Shown in pieces: positions 44,277-58,069 of a DNA stretch of 64,000 nt; within the stretch, counting starts at the first letter, position 1; each line of letters starts with the position of its first letter. Where the stretch lies: contig NZ_JAELXW010000010.1 in the NCBI RefSeq assembly GCF_016428645.1, positions 100,346 to 164,345 of the forward strand, read 5' to 3'. The notes beneath the pieces were generated by a model. It did no database searches. It saw nothing but the letters and a program-made list of their open reading frames with translations, and was not told the origin of the DNA. Position numbers and translations under genes: made by a program. This stretch comes from Glycomyces salinus. GTDB lineage: Bacteria; Actinomycetota; Actinomycetes; Mycobacteriales; Micromonosporaceae.

Positions 44277-45470
44277 CTAGCCGACGGCTTCTTTGAGCGC
44301 AGCGGCGCGGCCGGTCGACTCCCAGGTGAACTCCGGCAGCTCGCGTCCGAAGTGTCCGTAGGCGGCGGTCTTGGAGTAGATCGGCCGGACCAGGTTGAGG
44401 TCGCGGATGATCGCGGCCGGGCGCAGGTCGAAGACCTCGCGGACGGCCTTCTCGATGCGCCCGGGGTCCACGGTCGCCGTGCCCTGGGTGTCGACGGCGA
44501 TGCTCACGGGCTTGGCCTTGCCGATCGCGTAGGCCACCTGGACCTCGCAGCGCTCGGCCAGGCCGGCGGCCACGACGTTCTTGGCGACCCACCGGGCCGC
44601 GTAGGTGGCCGAGCGGTCGACCTTCGAGGGGTCCTTGCCGCTGAAGGCGCCGCCGCCGTGGCGGGCGTAGCCGCCGTAGGTGTCGACGATGATCTTGCGG
44701 CCGGTCAGGCCCGCATCGCCCATCGGGCCGCCGATCTCGAAGCGGCCGGTCGGGTTGACCAGCAGGTCGTAGTCGGCCACGTCGAGGTCGAGGCCCGAGA
44801 CGACCGGGTGGATGACGTGCTCGGCGACATCGGGGGCCAGCAGCGAGTCCAGCGAGATGTCGGGGGCGTGCTGGCTGGAGACGACCACGGTGTTCAGCCG
44901 CACCGGCCGCAGGCCCTCGTACTCGATGGTCACCTGGGTCTTGCCGTCGGGCCGCAGGTACGGCACGGTGCCGTCCTTGCGGACTTCGGTGAGCCGCTGG
45001 GAGAGCCGGTGGGACAGGGCGATCGGCAGCGGCATCAGCTCGGGCGTCTCGCGGCAGGCGTAGCCGAACATCAGGCCCTGGTCGCCGGCGCCCTGGATGT
45101 CGAGCTGGTCGTGGTCGGTGCCGTCCACACGCGACTCCCACGCCTTGTCGACGCCCTGGGCGATGTCGGGCGACTGGCCTCCGATGGAGACGTTCACGCC
45201 GCACGAGGCCCCGTCGAAGCCCTTCTTGGAGGAGTCGTAGCCGATGCGGAGGATCGTCTCGCGCACGATGCGCGGGATATCGGCGTAGGCGGCCGTCGTC
45301 ACCTCGCCCGCGACGTGCACCTGACCGGTCGTGATCAGCGTCTCGACCGCGACGCGGCTCCTGGGGTCCTCTGAAAGGAGGGCGTCCAGGATCCCGTCGG
45401 AGATCTGGTCGGCGATCTTGTCCGGGTGGCCCTCGGTGACCGACTCGGAGGTGAACAGGCGACGTGCCAC
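44277..45470 (-). CDS. metK: S-adenosylmethionine synthetase
   Basis: A 397-residue enzyme making SAM from methionine and ATP. Marks are [52 protein letters not shown], the [13 protein letters not shown] motif and the phosphate loop [17 protein letters not shown]. The GTG at 45470 is preceded by GAGGAG, better than the codon five residues upstream. No SAM riboswitch is seen in the 107 bases before it. Confidence 0.96.
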   Translation of the reverse strand: MARRLFTSESVTEGHPDKIADQISDGILDALLSEDPRSRVAVETLITTGQVHVAGEVTTAAYADIPRIVRETILRIGYDSSKKGFDGASCGVNVSIGGQSPDIAQGVDKAWESRVDGTDHDQLDIQGAGDQGLMFGYACRETPELMPLPIALSHRLSQRLTEVRKDGTVPYLRPDGKTQVTIEYEGLRPVRLNTVVVSSQHAPDISLDSLLAPDVAEHVIHPVVSGLDLDVADYDLLVNPTGRFEIGGPMGDAGLTGRKIIVDTYGGYARHGGGAFSGKDPSKVDRSATYAARWVAKNVVAAGLAERCEVQVAYAIGKAKPVSIAVDTQGTATVDPGRIEKAVREVFDLRPAAIIRDLNLVRPIYSKTAAYGHFGRELPEFTWESTGRAAALKEAVG

Positions 45471-45577
45471 GGCACTCCTCAACACATTGACGCCGCGCTG
45501 CGGCGCTGGTCCAACTGACTTCGCAGCTCACAAGTCTATTCGCTGACGATCATCTCACCAAGTCGGCGCGCTGCGGA

Positions 45578-46777
45578 TCAGCGGTCGGAACCGCGTCCAC
45601 CTGCCGGGAGACGTGCGGCGACGGCGTCCCAGATGGCGTCCGCCACCGCTTCCTTGGCGGCCTCGGTCGCGGCGGCGACCTCGCCGTCCTCGTCGAAGAC
45701 GGTGACGGTGTTCTCCTCTGAGCCGAACACGGCGCCGCCGGAGACATCGTTGAGCACCACCAGGTTAGCGCCCTTCGCCTTGAGCTTGGCCAAGGCGTGC
45801 TGGGGCCCGTCGTGGGTCTCGGCGGCGAAGACGACCAGGACCTGGTCGTCTCGCTTGGCCCGGCCGACTGCGGCCGCGATGTCGTCGTTCTCGGTCAGGG
45901 CCAGGTCGAGGTCGCCGGAGCGCTTGAGCTTGCGGTCGGCGGTCTCCTTGGGGCGGAAGTCGGCCGGGGCGGCGGCCAGGACCGCCGCGTCAGCCTCCCG
46001 GGTGGCGGCGAGCGTGGCCTCGTGGAGTTCGGCGGTGGTGGTCACGCGCACGGTCTCGATCCCGGCCGGGAGCGCGGTCTCGACGTGGGCGGCGATGAGG
46101 GTCACCTCGGCGCCGCGGGAGGCCGCGGCCGCGGCCAGCGCGATGCCCTGGCGGCCCGAGGAGTGGTTGCCAATGAAGCGGACCGGGTCGATCGCCTCGC
46201 GGGTGCCGCCGGCGGTGACCAGGACCCTCCGGCCGACCAGGTCCTTGGCCGGAGAGGTCAGGAAGCCCTTGAGCAGGGCGAACAGGGATTCGGGCTCGGG
46301 CAGGCGGCCGGGTCCGGTGTCGGCCCCGGTCAGGCGGCCGGAGTCGGGTTCGACGACGTGGGCGCCCCGCTCCCGGAGCGTGGCGACGTTGGCGCGGGTG
46401 GCCGGGTGGTGCCACATCTCGGTGTGCATGGCCGGGGCGAGGACGACCGGGCAGGTGGCCGTCAGCAGGGTGCTGGTGAGCAGGTCGTCGGCGCGGCCGG
46501 TGGCGGCACGGGCGAGCAGGTCGGCGGTGGCGGGCACCACGGCCACCAGGTCGGCCTCGCGGCCGAGGCGGACGTGCCTGACTTCGGAGACGTCGGTGAA
46601 AACGCCGGAAGCCACCGGTCGGCCCGAAAGGGCCTCCCAGGTGGCTTCCGCGACGAATTCGAGCGCCGCCTCGGTCGGCACGACCGTCACGTCGTGGCCG
46701 GCCTCTTTGAGCAGGCGGAGCAGTGTGCATGCCTTGTAGGCGGCGATGCCGCCCGACACGCCGAGGACTATGTTCAA
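45578..46777 (-). CDS. coaBC: Phosphopantothenoylcysteine decarboxylase / synthetase
   Basis: A 399-residue bifunctional coenzyme A enzyme. The N-terminal flavin domain (CoaC) has GVSGGIAAYKACTLLRLL, the catalytic His in EVRHVRLGREAD and PAMHTEMWHHPATRANV. The C-terminal CoaB domain has VTAGGTREAIDPVRFIGNHS and LVVLNDVSGGAVFGSEEN. It begins four bases after the rpoZ stop in a gmk-rpoZ-coaBC group common in bacteria. Confidence 0.95.
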   Translation of the reverse strand: MNIVLGVSGGIAAYKACTLLRLLKEAGHDVTVVPTEAALEFVAEATWEALSGRPVASGVFTDVSEVRHVRLGREADLVAVVPATADLLARAATGRADDLLTSTLLTATCPVVLAPAMHTEMWHHPATRANVATLRERGAHVVEPDSGRLTGADTGPGRLPEPESLFALLKGFLTSPAKDLVGRRVLVTAGGTREAIDPVRFIGNHSSGRQGIALAAAAASRGAEVTLIAAHVETALPAGIETVRVTTTAELHEATLAATREADAAVLAAAPADFRPKETADRKLKRSGDLDLALTENDDIAAAVGRAKRDDQVLVVFAAETHDGPQHALAKLKAKGANLVVLNDVSGGAVFGSEENTVTVFDEDGEVAAATEAAKEAVADAIWDAVAARLPAGGRGSDR

Positions 46778-46781
46778 CGCC

Positions 46782-47054
46782 CTAGGCTTCTGGGTCGTCG
46801 AACGCCTTGGTCTCGAGCAGGCCCTTGTCGAGCTCGCGCAGCGCGATCGAGAGCGGCTTCTCCTCGGGCGTGGTCTCGACCAGGGGCCCGACGTATTCGA
46901 GCAGTCCCTCGCCGAGCTGCGAGTAGTAGGCGTTGATCTGGCGGGCGCGCTTGGCGGCGTAGATCACCAGCTGATACTTCGACTGGCTCTTTTCGAGCAG
47001 GTCGTCGATCGGCGGGTTGGTGATGCCGACTGGTTCGGCGACGGTCCCTGACAC
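46782..47054 (-). CDS. rpoZ: RNA polymerase omega subunit
   Basis: A 90-residue omega subunit that helps assemble RNA polymerase around beta'. The core [20 protein letters not shown] and [17 protein letters not shown] is typical of the actinobacterial form, followed by [15 protein letters not shown]. The GTG at 47054 has GAAGGA seven bases upstream; the frame is open further 5' but that sequence is not omega-like. Confidence 0.94.
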   Translation of the reverse strand: MSGTVAEPVGITNPPIDDLLEKSQSKYQLVIYAAKRARQINAYYSQLGEGLLEYVGPLVETTPEEKPLSIALRELDKGLLETKAFDDPEA

Positions 47055-47083
47055 GTTGATTCCTTCGTGTGCGACTTGTGGTC

Positions 47084-47686
47084 TCAGCGGGCTCCGGACT
47101 TGATAATTGCCGGAGAGCCGAGCAATTCTACCAGTTCCGAGGCGGCCTGTTCGATCGACACGTTGGTGATCGTGTGGTCGAACTCGGCCTCGGAGGCCAG
47201 TTCTTCGTGAGCGGCCTTGAGCCGCCGTTCGATCGTAGCCTCGTCTTCGGTCCCCCGCCCGGTCAGGCGGCGGACGAGTTCGTCCCATGACGGCGGCGCC
47301 AGGAACACCAGGTGCGACTCGGGCATGGCCCGGCGGACTTGGCGGGCGCCTTGCAGCTCGATCTCCAGCAGCGCTGGGAGGCCGGCCTGGAGCCGCTCCT
47401 CGACGGGGCCGCGGGGGGTTCCGTAGAGGTTCCCCGCATAGGAGGCCCATTCGAGGAACTCCCCCGCAGCGATCATCGATTCGAACCGTTCGGTCGACAC
47501 GAAGTGGTAGTCGGCGCCGTCGACCTCACCCTGGCGCGGCTTGCGGGTCGTGCAGCTCACCGAGAGCCAGACCCACGGGTAGTACTCCTGGATGAGGGCC
47601 TTGACGCTGCCCTTGCCCACCCCCGACGGGCCGGAGAGGACCGTCAGTCGTTGGGCCGGAGCCGCGTGCAACCTATCGATGCTCAC
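47084..47686 (-). CDS. gmk: Guanylate kinase
   Basis: A 200-residue kinase converting GMP to GDP. The P-loop is [10 protein letters not shown], where Gly-Ser replaces the usual Ser-Thr as in other actinobacteria. GMP-binding marks are [20 protein letters not shown] and [12 protein letters not shown], and the lid region has [17 protein letters not shown]. It lies between mihF and rpoZ. Confidence 0.95.
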   Translation of the reverse strand: MSIDRLHAAPAQRLTVLSGPSGVGKGSVKALIQEYYPWVWLSVSCTTRKPRQGEVDGADYHFVSTERFESMIAAGEFLEWASYAGNLYGTPRGPVEERLQAGLPALLEIELQGARQVRRAMPESHLVFLAPPSWDELVRRLTGRGTEDEATIERRLKAAHEELASEAEFDHTITNVSIEQAASELVELLGSPAIIKSGAR

Positions 47687-47706
47687 TCGACTACTACTAC
47701 CCGAAG

Positions 47707-48030
47707 TCAGGCCTGGTCGCCCTTGAATTCATCCAGAAGCGCGGCGCGCTGGTGCTCGCCGAGGCCACGCAGGCGGCGCGAGTCCGCGATCTTCAGCTTC
47801 TCCATGATCTGCATGGCACGCTTGTCGCCGATGCCAGGCAGAGCCTTGAGGACGGCCGAGACCTTCATCTTGCCGGAGATGTCGTCGGTCGCGGCGGACT
47901 TGAGGACCTCTTCGAGGTTCTTCTCGCCGGACTTCAGCTTCTCCTTGAGCTCGGCGCGAGCCTTGCGGGCCGCGGCGGCCTTCTCGAGGGCCGCGGCGCG
48001 CTGTTCCGGTGTCAGTTTAGGGAGCGGCAC
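47707..48030 (-). CDS. mihF: Actinobacterial integration host factor (mIHF)
   Basis: A 107-residue nucleoid protein unrelated to classical IHF. A basic, Ala-rich helix ([22 protein letters not shown]) leads to a helix-two-turns-helix DNA-binding core ([19 protein letters not shown] and [20 protein letters not shown]). It bends DNA and helps nucleoid organisation and phage integration in mycobacteria and Streptomyces. The GTG at 48030 follows AGGAG. Its position beside gmk and pyrF is the conserved one. Confidence 0.94.
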   Translation of the reverse strand: MPLPKLTPEQRAAALEKAAAARKARAELKEKLKSGEKNLEEVLKSAATDDISGKMKVSAVLKALPGIGDKRAMQIMEKLKIADSRRLRGLGEHQRAALLDEFKGDQA

Positions 48031-48178
48031 GGGGTCTCCTTGCAGTCGATGGTTTCGTCCCTCTGGACCTTCACGTGCTGGTATCGCCAAAGCATACCCA
48101 GCTCGGGAAAGGTAACCCCACCTCCCGACACGCCTGCGACCGGGGGTGGGGCATTCGGGGGCGGACCGGGGTGGACGA

Positions 48179-49096
48179 TCACTCCCCGGTCGCGGCCCGA
48201 CATTCCTCCTGGAGAGCGTCGAGGGCGCTTCGAATGCTCGCCGCGGCGGGCCCAGGCTGTGCGATTTGTCGTGAATACGAAGGGATTGCGAAGTTTACGG
48301 CCGGTCCGAGTACGCGCGGCAGGTCACTCGGGCGGCCCCCCTGCGCTCCCATGCCCGGGACCAGGATGGGGCCGTTGAATTCCGACAGATCGTGAGCGGT
48401 GTCACGTTGCGAGACCGTCGCGTGAGTGATTCCGTAAGTCGACTCACGCAACCTGGCCTCACCTTCGGTAGCGCAGGCGCCGACCGTGGCGCCCATGACC
48501 AGCCCGAGCGAGCCGAGCGGGTCGGCCTCGCCGTTGAGCGTGGCGACCTCGTCGATGATGGACTGGACGACCGAGCGGCCGTCCTTGCGGCGGGCCAGCT
48601 GGATCTGCTTGCCCTCCGGATTGGAGGTGCGGGCGAGCACGAAAACGCCCTTGCCGTGAGCGGAGGCCGTGTCGAAGGCCGGCTGGAGCGATCCCACGCC
48701 GAGGAACGGGCAGGCGGTGATCGCGTCGACCGCCAGCGGCGAGGCCGGGTCGAGGTAGGCCTGCGCGTAGGCGGCCATGGTCGAGCCGATGTCGCCGCGC
48801 TTGACGTCGAGGATCACCAGCGCCCCGGCCCGGCGGCTCTCGGCGATGACGCGTTCGAGCAGGGCGACGCCGCCCGACCCGAAGCGCTCGAAGAACGCCG
48901 ACTGGGGCTTGACGAAGCCGACCTCGGCGGCGCAGGCCTCGACCATGGTCATGGCGAAGCGTTCGGCGCCTTCGAGATCGTCGTCGAGTCCCCAGTGCTG
49001 CAGGATCGAGCCGTGCGGGTCGATTCCGGCGCACAGCGGGCCGCGGGCGGCCATCATGTGGTGGGCGCGTGAACCGAAATCCTTTTTGGCGGACAC
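48179..49096 (-). CDS. pyrF: Orotidine 5'-phosphate decarboxylase (type 2)
   Basis: A 305-residue PyrF of the longer type-2 subfamily used by actinobacteria, catalysing the last step of UMP synthesis. The catalytic Asp-Lys-Asp network is in ALVILDVKRGDIGSTM and the phosphate site near ILVPGMGAQGGRPSDL. It starts 13 bases after the pyrD stop and is cotranscribed with it. Confidence 0.95.
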   Translation of the reverse strand: MSAKKDFGSRAHHMMAARGPLCAGIDPHGSILQHWGLDDDLEGAERFAMTMVEACAAEVGFVKPQSAFFERFGSGGVALLERVIAESRRAGALVILDVKRGDIGSTMAAYAQAYLDPASPLAVDAITACPFLGVGSLQPAFDTASAHGKGVFVLARTSNPEGKQIQLARRKDGRSVVQSIIDEVATLNGEADPLGSLGLVMGATVGACATEGEARLRESTYGITHATVSQRDTAHDLSEFNGPILVPGMGAQGGRPSDLPRVLGPAVNFAIPSYSRQIAQPGPAAASIRSALDALQEECRAATGE

Positions 49097-49109
49097 GGTG
49101 GTGCTCCTC

Positions 49110-50207
49110 TCACGAGGTGGGGTTGGGTAGTGGTCCCCGGCCGGGAGCGGCAGAGGGTTTCCTGAAACGGCGCCGGTAGCGGCGCACGCTGCGGCGGACC
49201 AGTGAAGGGCCGCTGTAGATCAGACCGGTGTAGATCTGGACCAGGCTCGCCCCGGCCTCGAACATCGCCTCGGCGTCGTCGGGGGTCATGATCCCGCCGG
49301 AGCCGATGATCGGAAGCCGCCCACCGGTCTCGCGGTGGACGAAGCGGACGATCTCGCGCGAGATCGGGCCCAGCGGCCGACCGGACATGCCGCCCGGCTG
49401 GGCGGCGACGGCCTCGTCGGCGGCGTCGACCCCGTCGCGCCCGATCGTGGTGTTGGTGGCGATGACGCCCGCGACACCGGTGTCGAGGCACACCTCCAGG
49501 AGCTGTCCGATGGCGGATTCGGTCAGATCGGGCGCGATCTTGACCAGGACCGGGTGCGGTTCGCGCCCGGCCGCGAACCGCGCGCCCTCGACCTTGAGAG
49601 CGTGCAGCAGCGCTCGCAGCGCCTCGGCGTCCTGGAGCTGCCTGAGCCCCGGCGTGTTGGGCGAGGAGACGTTGACCGCGAAGTAGTCGGCGAACGGATA
49701 GAGGACGCGCATCGAGGTCAGGTAGTCCTCGACGGCCGCCTCGAGCGGCGTGGCCTTCGACTTGCCGATGCTGATGCCCAGCGGGCAGTTGACCGGCGGG
49801 GCGGCGGCGAGCCGCTCGGCCAGGGCCTGCGCGCCGCCGTTGTTGAAGCCCATGCGGTTGACCAGGCCCTGCGAGGCGGGCATCCGGTAGACGCGGGGCT
49901 TGGGGTTGCCGGGCTGCGCCTGGGCGGTGACGGTGCCGATCTCGGCGAAGCCGAAGCCCAGGGCCGGCCAGGCGCCGATGGCCTGGCCGTGCTTGTCCAT
50001 GCCGGCGGCCAGCCCGATCGGGTTGGGGAACCGGATGCCGCACACCTTCACCGACGCCTTCGCCTGGTTGGCCTTGATCAGCAGGTCGCGGGCCCGCCCG
50101 CCGGCAGACAGGCGGGAGAGCCAGCGCAGCGTGGTCTCGTGCGCCGTCTCCGCGTCTCCCCGGCCGACCCGGAACAGGACCGGCCGGGCGAGTTTCTGGT
50201 AAAGCAT
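49110..50207 (-). CDS. pyrD: Dihydroorotate dehydrogenase (quinone)
   Basis: A 365-residue class 2 dihydroorotate dehydrogenase that passes electrons to membrane quinones. An N-terminal helical extension ([24 protein letters not shown]) makes the membrane contact. The FMN barrel includes [27 protein letters not shown] with the catalytic Ser, and [20 protein letters not shown]. The ATG at 50207 is chosen, with GGAGGG upstream; a GTG one codon earlier is possible. Confidence 0.94.
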   Translation of the reverse strand: MLYQKLARPVLFRVGRGDAETAHETTLRWLSRLSAGGRARDLLIKANQAKASVKVCGIRFPNPIGLAAGMDKHGQAIGAWPALGFGFAEIGTVTAQAQPGNPKPRVYRMPASQGLVNRMGFNNGGAQALAERLAAAPPVNCPLGISIGKSKATPLEAAVEDYLTSMRVLYPFADYFAVNVSSPNTPGLRQLQDAEALRALLHALKVEGARFAAGREPHPVLVKIAPDLTESAIGQLLEVCLDTGVAGVIATNTTIGRDGVDAADEAVAAQPGGMSGRPLGPISREIVRFVHRETGGRLPIIGSGGIMTPDDAEAMFEAGASLVQIYTGLIYSGPSLVRRSVRRYRRRFRKPSAAPGRGPLPNPTS

Positions 50208-50556
50208 CACCGGATTCCCTCCACGGGTCCGGACAGAATCCGACGAATACACACTGTCACTTGAACGGCACCCGGTTCAAAGACTACTTCACGAAAGGGT
50301 ATGTTAGTAACGGCTGCGACGCGAAAACCAAGCAATGCAGCCTTACCGCCGGGCTGGCGGGATGTGAAGCCTGTGGAGGTCACGTAAGACCGTTCCTTCC
50401 AAGTGCGGTGGGTACGGCGGTCGCCATTGAAGCAGGAATGCCACACGGGTGACCGGGCGGCACCGAGCCCTTCGGCGAGGGGCCAGTCAACTTCCTGTAT
50501 ACGTCAATTCGCCGCTTGGGCGTCACCGCCGTTGGCCGTGACGCCCAAATCATTGC
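50208..50556. other. Intergenic region between carB and pyrD
   Basis: A 349-base gap within the pyrimidine genes. It holds the carB terminator (50516-50548) and must hold a pyrD promoter. The central part (50270-50350) is AT-richer. No PyrR-type loop was seen. Short frames on both strands lack the local codon bias, so I see no gene. Confidence 0.5.
50516..50548 (-). terminator. carB terminator hairpin
   Basis: A perfect 11-bp inverted repeat (TTGGGCGTCAC and GTGACGCCCAA) with an 11-base loop begins eight bases after the carB stop. It would end the pyrR-to-carB transcript and make pyrD-pyrF a separate unit. It has no T-run. Confidence 0.65.
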
Positions 50557-53866
<3,310 letters not shown>

Positions 53867-53874
<8 letters not shown>

Positions 53875-55000
53875 CGGTCTTGGCCCCTTCTGCGTCGATG
53901 AGTGCGGTCAAGCGGTCGAACAGGTAGTCGGCGTCGTGCGGCCCGCCGGCGGCCTCGGGGTGGTACTGGACGGAGTAGGCGGGGACGTCCAGGCAGGTCA
54001 GGCCCTCGACCACGTCGTCGTTGAGGCACAGGTGGCTGACGCGGACGCGCCCGAACTCGGTCTCGAAGTACTCGCCGGACTCGGGCGCCGCCAACGCGAA
54101 GCCGTGGTTGTGGGCGGTGACCTCGACCTTGCCGGTGAGGCGGTCGAGGACAGGCTGGTTGATGCCGCGGTGGCCGTATTTGAGCTTGTAGGTGCCCAGG
54201 CCCAGGGCGCGGCCGAGGATCTGGTTGCCGAAGCAGATGCCGAAGACCGGGACGCGGCGGCGCAGCAGTTCGCGGGTGAGTTCGACCTGGTGGTCGGCGG
54301 TGGCCGGGTCGCCGGGGCCGTTGGAGAGGAAGACCGCGTCGGGGTTGCCCGAGAGGACGTCCTCGGCGTTGGCGGCGGCCGGGTAGACGGTGGTGGTGAT
54401 GCCGCGGGCGGCCAGGCGGCGCGGCGTGTTGCGCTTGATGCCCAGGTCGAGGGCGGCGACGGTGTACTTGGTCTCGCCGTCGGCGACGTAGGTGTAGGGC
54501 TCGGCGCAGCTGACGGCGGCGACGTGGTTGGCCCCGGCCATCTGGGGCGAGTTCCTGACCTTGGCGAGCAGTTCGGTCGCGTCGGTCGAGCGGGAGGAGA
54601 CGCCCACGCGCATGGCCCCGGACTCGCGCAGGTGGCGGGTCAGGGCCCGGGTGTCGACGCCGCAGATGCCGACCACGCCCTGGGCGGCGAGCTCGTCTTC
54701 GAGGCCGCGCTTGGCCCGCCAGCTGGAGGTGATGCGGGAGGGGTCGCGCACGACGTAGCCGGAGACCCAGATGCGGCGGGACTCGTCGTCCTCGTCGTTC
54801 CAGCCGGTGTTGCCGATCTGGGGCGCGGTCTGGCAGACCACCTGCCCGTAGTAGGACGGGTCGGTGAGGGTCTCCTGGTAGCCGGTCATGCCGGTGTTGA
54901 ACACGGCCTCGCCGAAGGTCTCGCCGACCGATCCGTATGCCTCGCCGCGGAAGACGCGTCCGTCTTCGAGGACGAGGATCGCTGGTGCCCTGTTGCTCAT
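53867..55000 (-). CDS. carA: Carbamoyl-phosphate synthase, small subunit
   Basis: A 377-residue glutamine amidotransferase subunit. The N-terminal CPSase domain starts [19 protein letters not shown]. The class I GATase domain has the nucleophile Cys in [32 protein letters not shown], and the His-Glu pair in [11 protein letters not shown]. It delivers ammonia to CarB. Its start overlaps the pyrC stop (ATGA). Confidence 0.96.
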
Positions 55001-56292
55001 TCGGTCTCCTCAACAAGCTTGCCGTCGAGTACGGTGGCGCGTCCGCGCAGGAACGTCGCCTGGACGGTGACCGGGAGCTCCATCCCGGCGTAGGGGGTGT
55101 TCTGGGACAACGATGCCAGTTCGGAAGGCACGACCGTCCAGCTCTCGGACGGGTCGACCAGCGTGAGGTTGGCCTCGGCGCCGGGTTCGGGGTCGCGGCC
55201 GTGCCCGGGCAGGGAGGCGATCCGGGCCGGGGCGCGGGAGGTGCGCTCGGCGACGGTGTCCCAGTCGCAGTCCTCGGGGCCGCCGAGGGCGGCGACGGTG
55301 ATCGACAGGGCCGTCTCCAGGCCGAGCATGCCGGGCCGGGCGGCGGCCCATTCGCAATCCTTGTCCTGCGGGGCGTGCGGGGCGTGGTCGGTGGCGACGG
55401 CGTCGACGACGCCCTCGGCGAGAGCGGCGCGGAGCGCGGCCACGTCGCGGTCGGTCCGCAGCGGCGGGTTGACCTTGAACACCGGGTCGTAGCTGTGGGC
55501 CGCCTCGTCGGTCAGCAGCAGGTGGTGCGGGCAGACCTCGGCGGTGACGTCGACGCCGCGGGCCTTGGCCTCGCGGATGATCTCGACGGTCCGGGCGGTG
55601 GAGATGTGGCAGAAGTGGACGCGGGAGCCGACGTATTCGGCCAGGAGCACGTCGCGGGCGACGATGGCCTCCTCGGCGACGCTGGGCCAGCCGGGCAGGC
55701 CCAGCTCGGCCGAGACGGCGCCCTCGTTCATCTCGGCGCCCTCGGTCAGGCGCGGCTCCTCGGCGTGCTGGGCGATCAGGCCGCCGAAGGTCTTGACGTA
55801 CTCGAGGGCGCGGCGCATCAGGCGCGGGTCGTGGACGCAGTGGCCGTCGTCGGAGAAGATGCGCACCCGCGCGGCCGAGTCGGCCATGGCGCCCAGTTCG
55901 GCCAGGCGCTCGCCGGCCAGGCCGATCGAGACGGCGCCGATGGGCTGGACGTCGGCGTAGCCGGCGGCGCGGCCGAGCGCGGCGACCTGCTCGACGACCC
56001 CGGCGGTGTCGGCGACCGGGTAGGAGTTGGCCATGGCGCACACGGCGGTGTATCCGCCCTTGGCGGCGGCCTGCGTGCCAGTCAGGACGGTCTCGGCGTC
56101 CTCGCGGCCGGGCTCGCGGAGGTGGGTGTGGAGGTCGACCAGGCCGGGCAGGAGGATCAGGCCGTCGGCGTCGACGGTCTCGGCCCCGGCGGGGGCGGTG
56201 AGCGTGCCGATCTCGGCGACGCGGCCGTCGCGCACCAGGACGTCGGCTCGGCCGCGGCCGAGCAGGTCGGCTCCCTTGATGAGCGTGCTCAT
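54997..56292 (-). CDS. pyrC: Dihydroorotase
   Basis: A 431-residue class I dihydroorotase that closes carbamoyl-aspartate to dihydroorotate. The zinc motif is [11 protein letters not shown], with a further His in [11 protein letters not shown] and in [13 protein letters not shown]; the catalytic Asp lies in [14 protein letters not shown]. The ATG at 56292 overlaps the pyrB stop (ATGA); the frame upstream is a pyrB shadow. Confidence 0.95.
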   Translation of the reverse strand: MSTLIKGADLLGRGRADVLVRDGRVAEIGTLTAPAGAETVDADGLILLPGLVDLHTHLREPGREDAETVLTGTQAAAKGGYTAVCAMANSYPVADTAGVVEQVAALGRAAGYADVQPIGAVSIGLAGERLAELGAMADSAARVRIFSDDGHCVHDPRLMRRALEYVKTFGGLIAQHAEEPRLTEGAEMNEGAVSAELGLPGWPSVAEEAIVARDVLLAEYVGSRVHFCHISTARTVEIIREAKARGVDVTAEVCPHHLLLTDEAAHSYDPVFKVNPPLRTDRDVAALRAALAEGVVDAVATDHAPHAPQDKDCEWAAARPGMLGLETALSITVAALGGPEDCDWDTVAERTSRAPARIASLPGHGRDPEPGAEANLTLVDPSESWTVVPSELASLSQNTPYAGMELPVTVQATFLRGRATVLDGKLVEETE

Positions 56293-57209
56293 GCGGAGGC
56301 TCCGTTCGTCAGCAGCAGGTACAGGACGGCCATGCGGACCCAGACGCCGTTGGCGACCTGCTCGGTGATGGTCGCGCGCGGCGAGTCGGCGACTCGGGCG
56401 GCGATCTCCATGCCGCGGTTCATCGGCCCGGGGTGCATGACGATGGCGTGGTCGGGCATCAGGGCCAGGCGCCGCTCGTCGAGGCCGAAGAGGCGCGCGT
56501 ACTCGTTGGTGGTGGGGAAGAACGCGTCGTTCATGCGTTCGCGCTGGACGCGCAGCATCATGACCGCGTCGGCGTCGGTCAGGGCGGCGTCGAGGTCGTA
56601 GGAGACCTCGGCGGGCCAGGCGTCGATGTCGTTCGGCAGCAGGGTCGGCGGGCCGACCAGGCGGACATTCGCGCCGAGCTTGGCCAGCAGCCAGATGTTG
56701 GAGCGGGCCACGCGGCTGTGGAGGATGTCGCCGACGATGGCGACGGTGCGGCCCTCGATCCCGCCGAGGCGCCGCTGCATGGTGTAGGCGTCGAGCAGGG
56801 CCTGGGTGGGGTGGGCGTGGGTGCCGTCCCCGGCGTTGAGGACCGCGCCGTCGACCCATTCGGTCAGCCGCTGCGGGGCTCCGGCGGCCGGGTGGCGGAT
56901 GACCACGGCGTCGGCGCCCATGGCCTGGAGGGTCAGGGCGGTGTCGCGCAGGCTCTCGCCCTTGTTGACGCTGGAGGTCTTGGCCGAGAAGTTGACCACG
57001 TCGGCGCTGAGGCGCTTGGCGGCGGTCTCGAAGGAGGTGCGGGTGCGGGTGGAGTCCTCGTAGAAGAGGTTGACCACGGTGCGGCCGCGCAGGGTCGGGA
57101 GCTTGGGGACCTCGCGGCCGGAGACGGCCTCGGCCATCTGGCCGGTGAGGTCGAGGATGAGCTCGGCCTCGTCGCGTTCGAGCTGCTTGGTCGTCAGCAG
57201 GTGCTTCAT
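56289..57209 (-). CDS. pyrB: Aspartate carbamoyltransferase
   Basis: A 306-residue catalytic chain joining carbamoyl phosphate and aspartate. The carbamoyl phosphate motif is [13 protein letters not shown]; the aspartate-site residues are in [12 protein letters not shown] and [12 protein letters not shown]. No pyrI regulatory gene is present, as in Gram-positive bacteria where PyrR controls the operon. It overlaps the pyrR stop (ATGA). Confidence 0.96.
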   Translation of the reverse strand: MKHLLTTKQLERDEAELILDLTGQMAEAVSGREVPKLPTLRGRTVVNLFYEDSTRTRTSFETAAKRLSADVVNFSAKTSSVNKGESLRDTALTLQAMGADAVVIRHPAAGAPQRLTEWVDGAVLNAGDGTHAHPTQALLDAYTMQRRLGGIEGRTVAIVGDILHSRVARSNIWLLAKLGANVRLVGPPTLLPNDIDAWPAEVSYDLDAALTDADAVMMLRVQRERMNDAFFPTTNEYARLFGLDERRLALMPDHAIVMHPGPMNRGMEIAARVADSPRATITEQVANGVWVRMAVLYLLLTNGASA

Positions 57210-57796
57210 CGTTCCGCGCCTCCGGTGATGGTGACCGCGTCGGCGCCGTCGTACTCGGTGAGGTGGACCGCGACGCTCTCGGCGCGGGAGGTGGGGATGT
57301 TCTTGCCGACGTAGTCGGCGCGGATCGGCAGTTCGCGGTGGCCGCGGTCGACCAGGATCGCCAGTTGGACCTGGGCCGGGCGGCCGAGGTCGTAGAGGGC
57401 GTTGAGGGCGGCGCGGACGGTGCGGCCGGAGTAGAGGACGTCGTCGACGAGGATCACGCGCTGGTCGTCGACCCCGCTCGGGGGCAGGTCGGTCGGCTCC
57501 AGCGGACGCAATGCGTTGCGCCGCAAGTCATCTCGGTAGAGTGTGATGTCGAGGGCCCCGGCGGGGACCTCGATGTCGGCGAAGCGTCGGATGCGATCGG
57601 CCAACCGGCCGGCCAGGGCGACGCCGCGGGTGGGTATCCCCAGCAGCATCGTGTCCGGGGCGCCCTTGGTCTTCTCCAGGATCTGGTGGGCTATGCGATC
57701 GAGGACCCGGCCGATGTCGTCGGCCGAGAGGATCTGCTTGCCTTCGGGTGGCCGGTCCGGACTGTCGGACGGCGCACGGCGGGCAGGGGATGCCAC
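57206..57796 (-). CDS. pyrR: PyrR regulator / uracil phosphoribosyltransferase
   Basis: A 196-residue bifunctional PyrR that binds pyr mRNA in response to UMP/UTP and has weak uracil phosphoribosyltransferase activity. The PRPP motif is [35 protein letters not shown] and the C-terminal [15 protein letters not shown] are typical. It is first in pyrR-pyrB-pyrC-carA-carB, all joined by short overlaps. The GTG at 57796 follows AAGGAGG. Its own mRNA binding loop lies just upstream. Confidence 0.95.
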   Translation of the reverse strand: MASPARRAPSDSPDRPPEGKQILSADDIGRVLDRIAHQILEKTKGAPDTMLLGIPTRGVALAGRLADRIRRFADIEVPAGALDITLYRDDLRRNALRPLEPTDLPPSGVDDQRVILVDDVLYSGRTVRAALNALYDLGRPAQVQLAILVDRGHRELPIRADYVGKNIPTSRAESVAVHLTEYDGADAVTITGGAER

Positions 57797-57800
57797 GCGA

Positions 57801-57830
57801 ACCTCCTTCTCCGCCTCACTGGACGGTCTG
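57801..57830 (-). promoter_or_regulatory. PyrR-binding hairpin at the pyrR ribosome-binding site
   Basis: On the minus strand CCG-TCCAGTGAGG-CGG (57826-57811) matches the PyrR binding-loop consensus TCCAGNGAGG closed by a short stem. It is directly followed by GAGAAGGAGG, the pyrR ribosome-binding site, and no terminator follows. PyrR bound to UMP should block translation, the mechanism described for mycobacteria, rather than transcription attenuation as in Bacillus. Confidence 0.78.
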
Positions 57831-58008
57831 TTAAAGAACGGTTTCGTCGGGGCTCATCCTACGTCCCCGGTAACGGAGCGTGAAGGCAGATCGGGCCGCA
57901 CCGGCTCCGAAAATTGACCGTATGACGGGTTTAGTAAGGTTTGGAGAAGCGCTATCAGGGCCTCACGCGACGAAGAACACTAGTTTCGGGGACCCCAACG
58001 GCCGATCG

Positions 58009-58021
58009 TCACCGACCGTAG
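58009..58021 (+). promoter_or_regulatory. Candidate BldD-binding site upstream of bldD
   Basis: TCACCGACCGTAG matches seven of eight arm positions of the BldD box (TnAC-N5-GTnA, consensus from Streptomyces). It lies 49 bases before the start, where autorepression would act. One arm base differs and the central CAG is not kept, so the call is tentative. Confidence 0.4.
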
Positions 58022-58069
58022 TCAACAATAGGATTCCTCTCGTACCGAAAACTTGGAGTTGATCCCAAC

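Noticed and set aside
45471..45577. SAM riboswitch before metK
   Set aside because: No SAM-I, SAM-II or SAM-IV core pattern could be recognised; only a short GC-rich hairpin is present.
50261..50452. 63-codon Cys-containing plus-strand frame in the carB-pyrD gap
   Set aside because: TTG start, no ribosome-binding site and codon use unlike real genes here.
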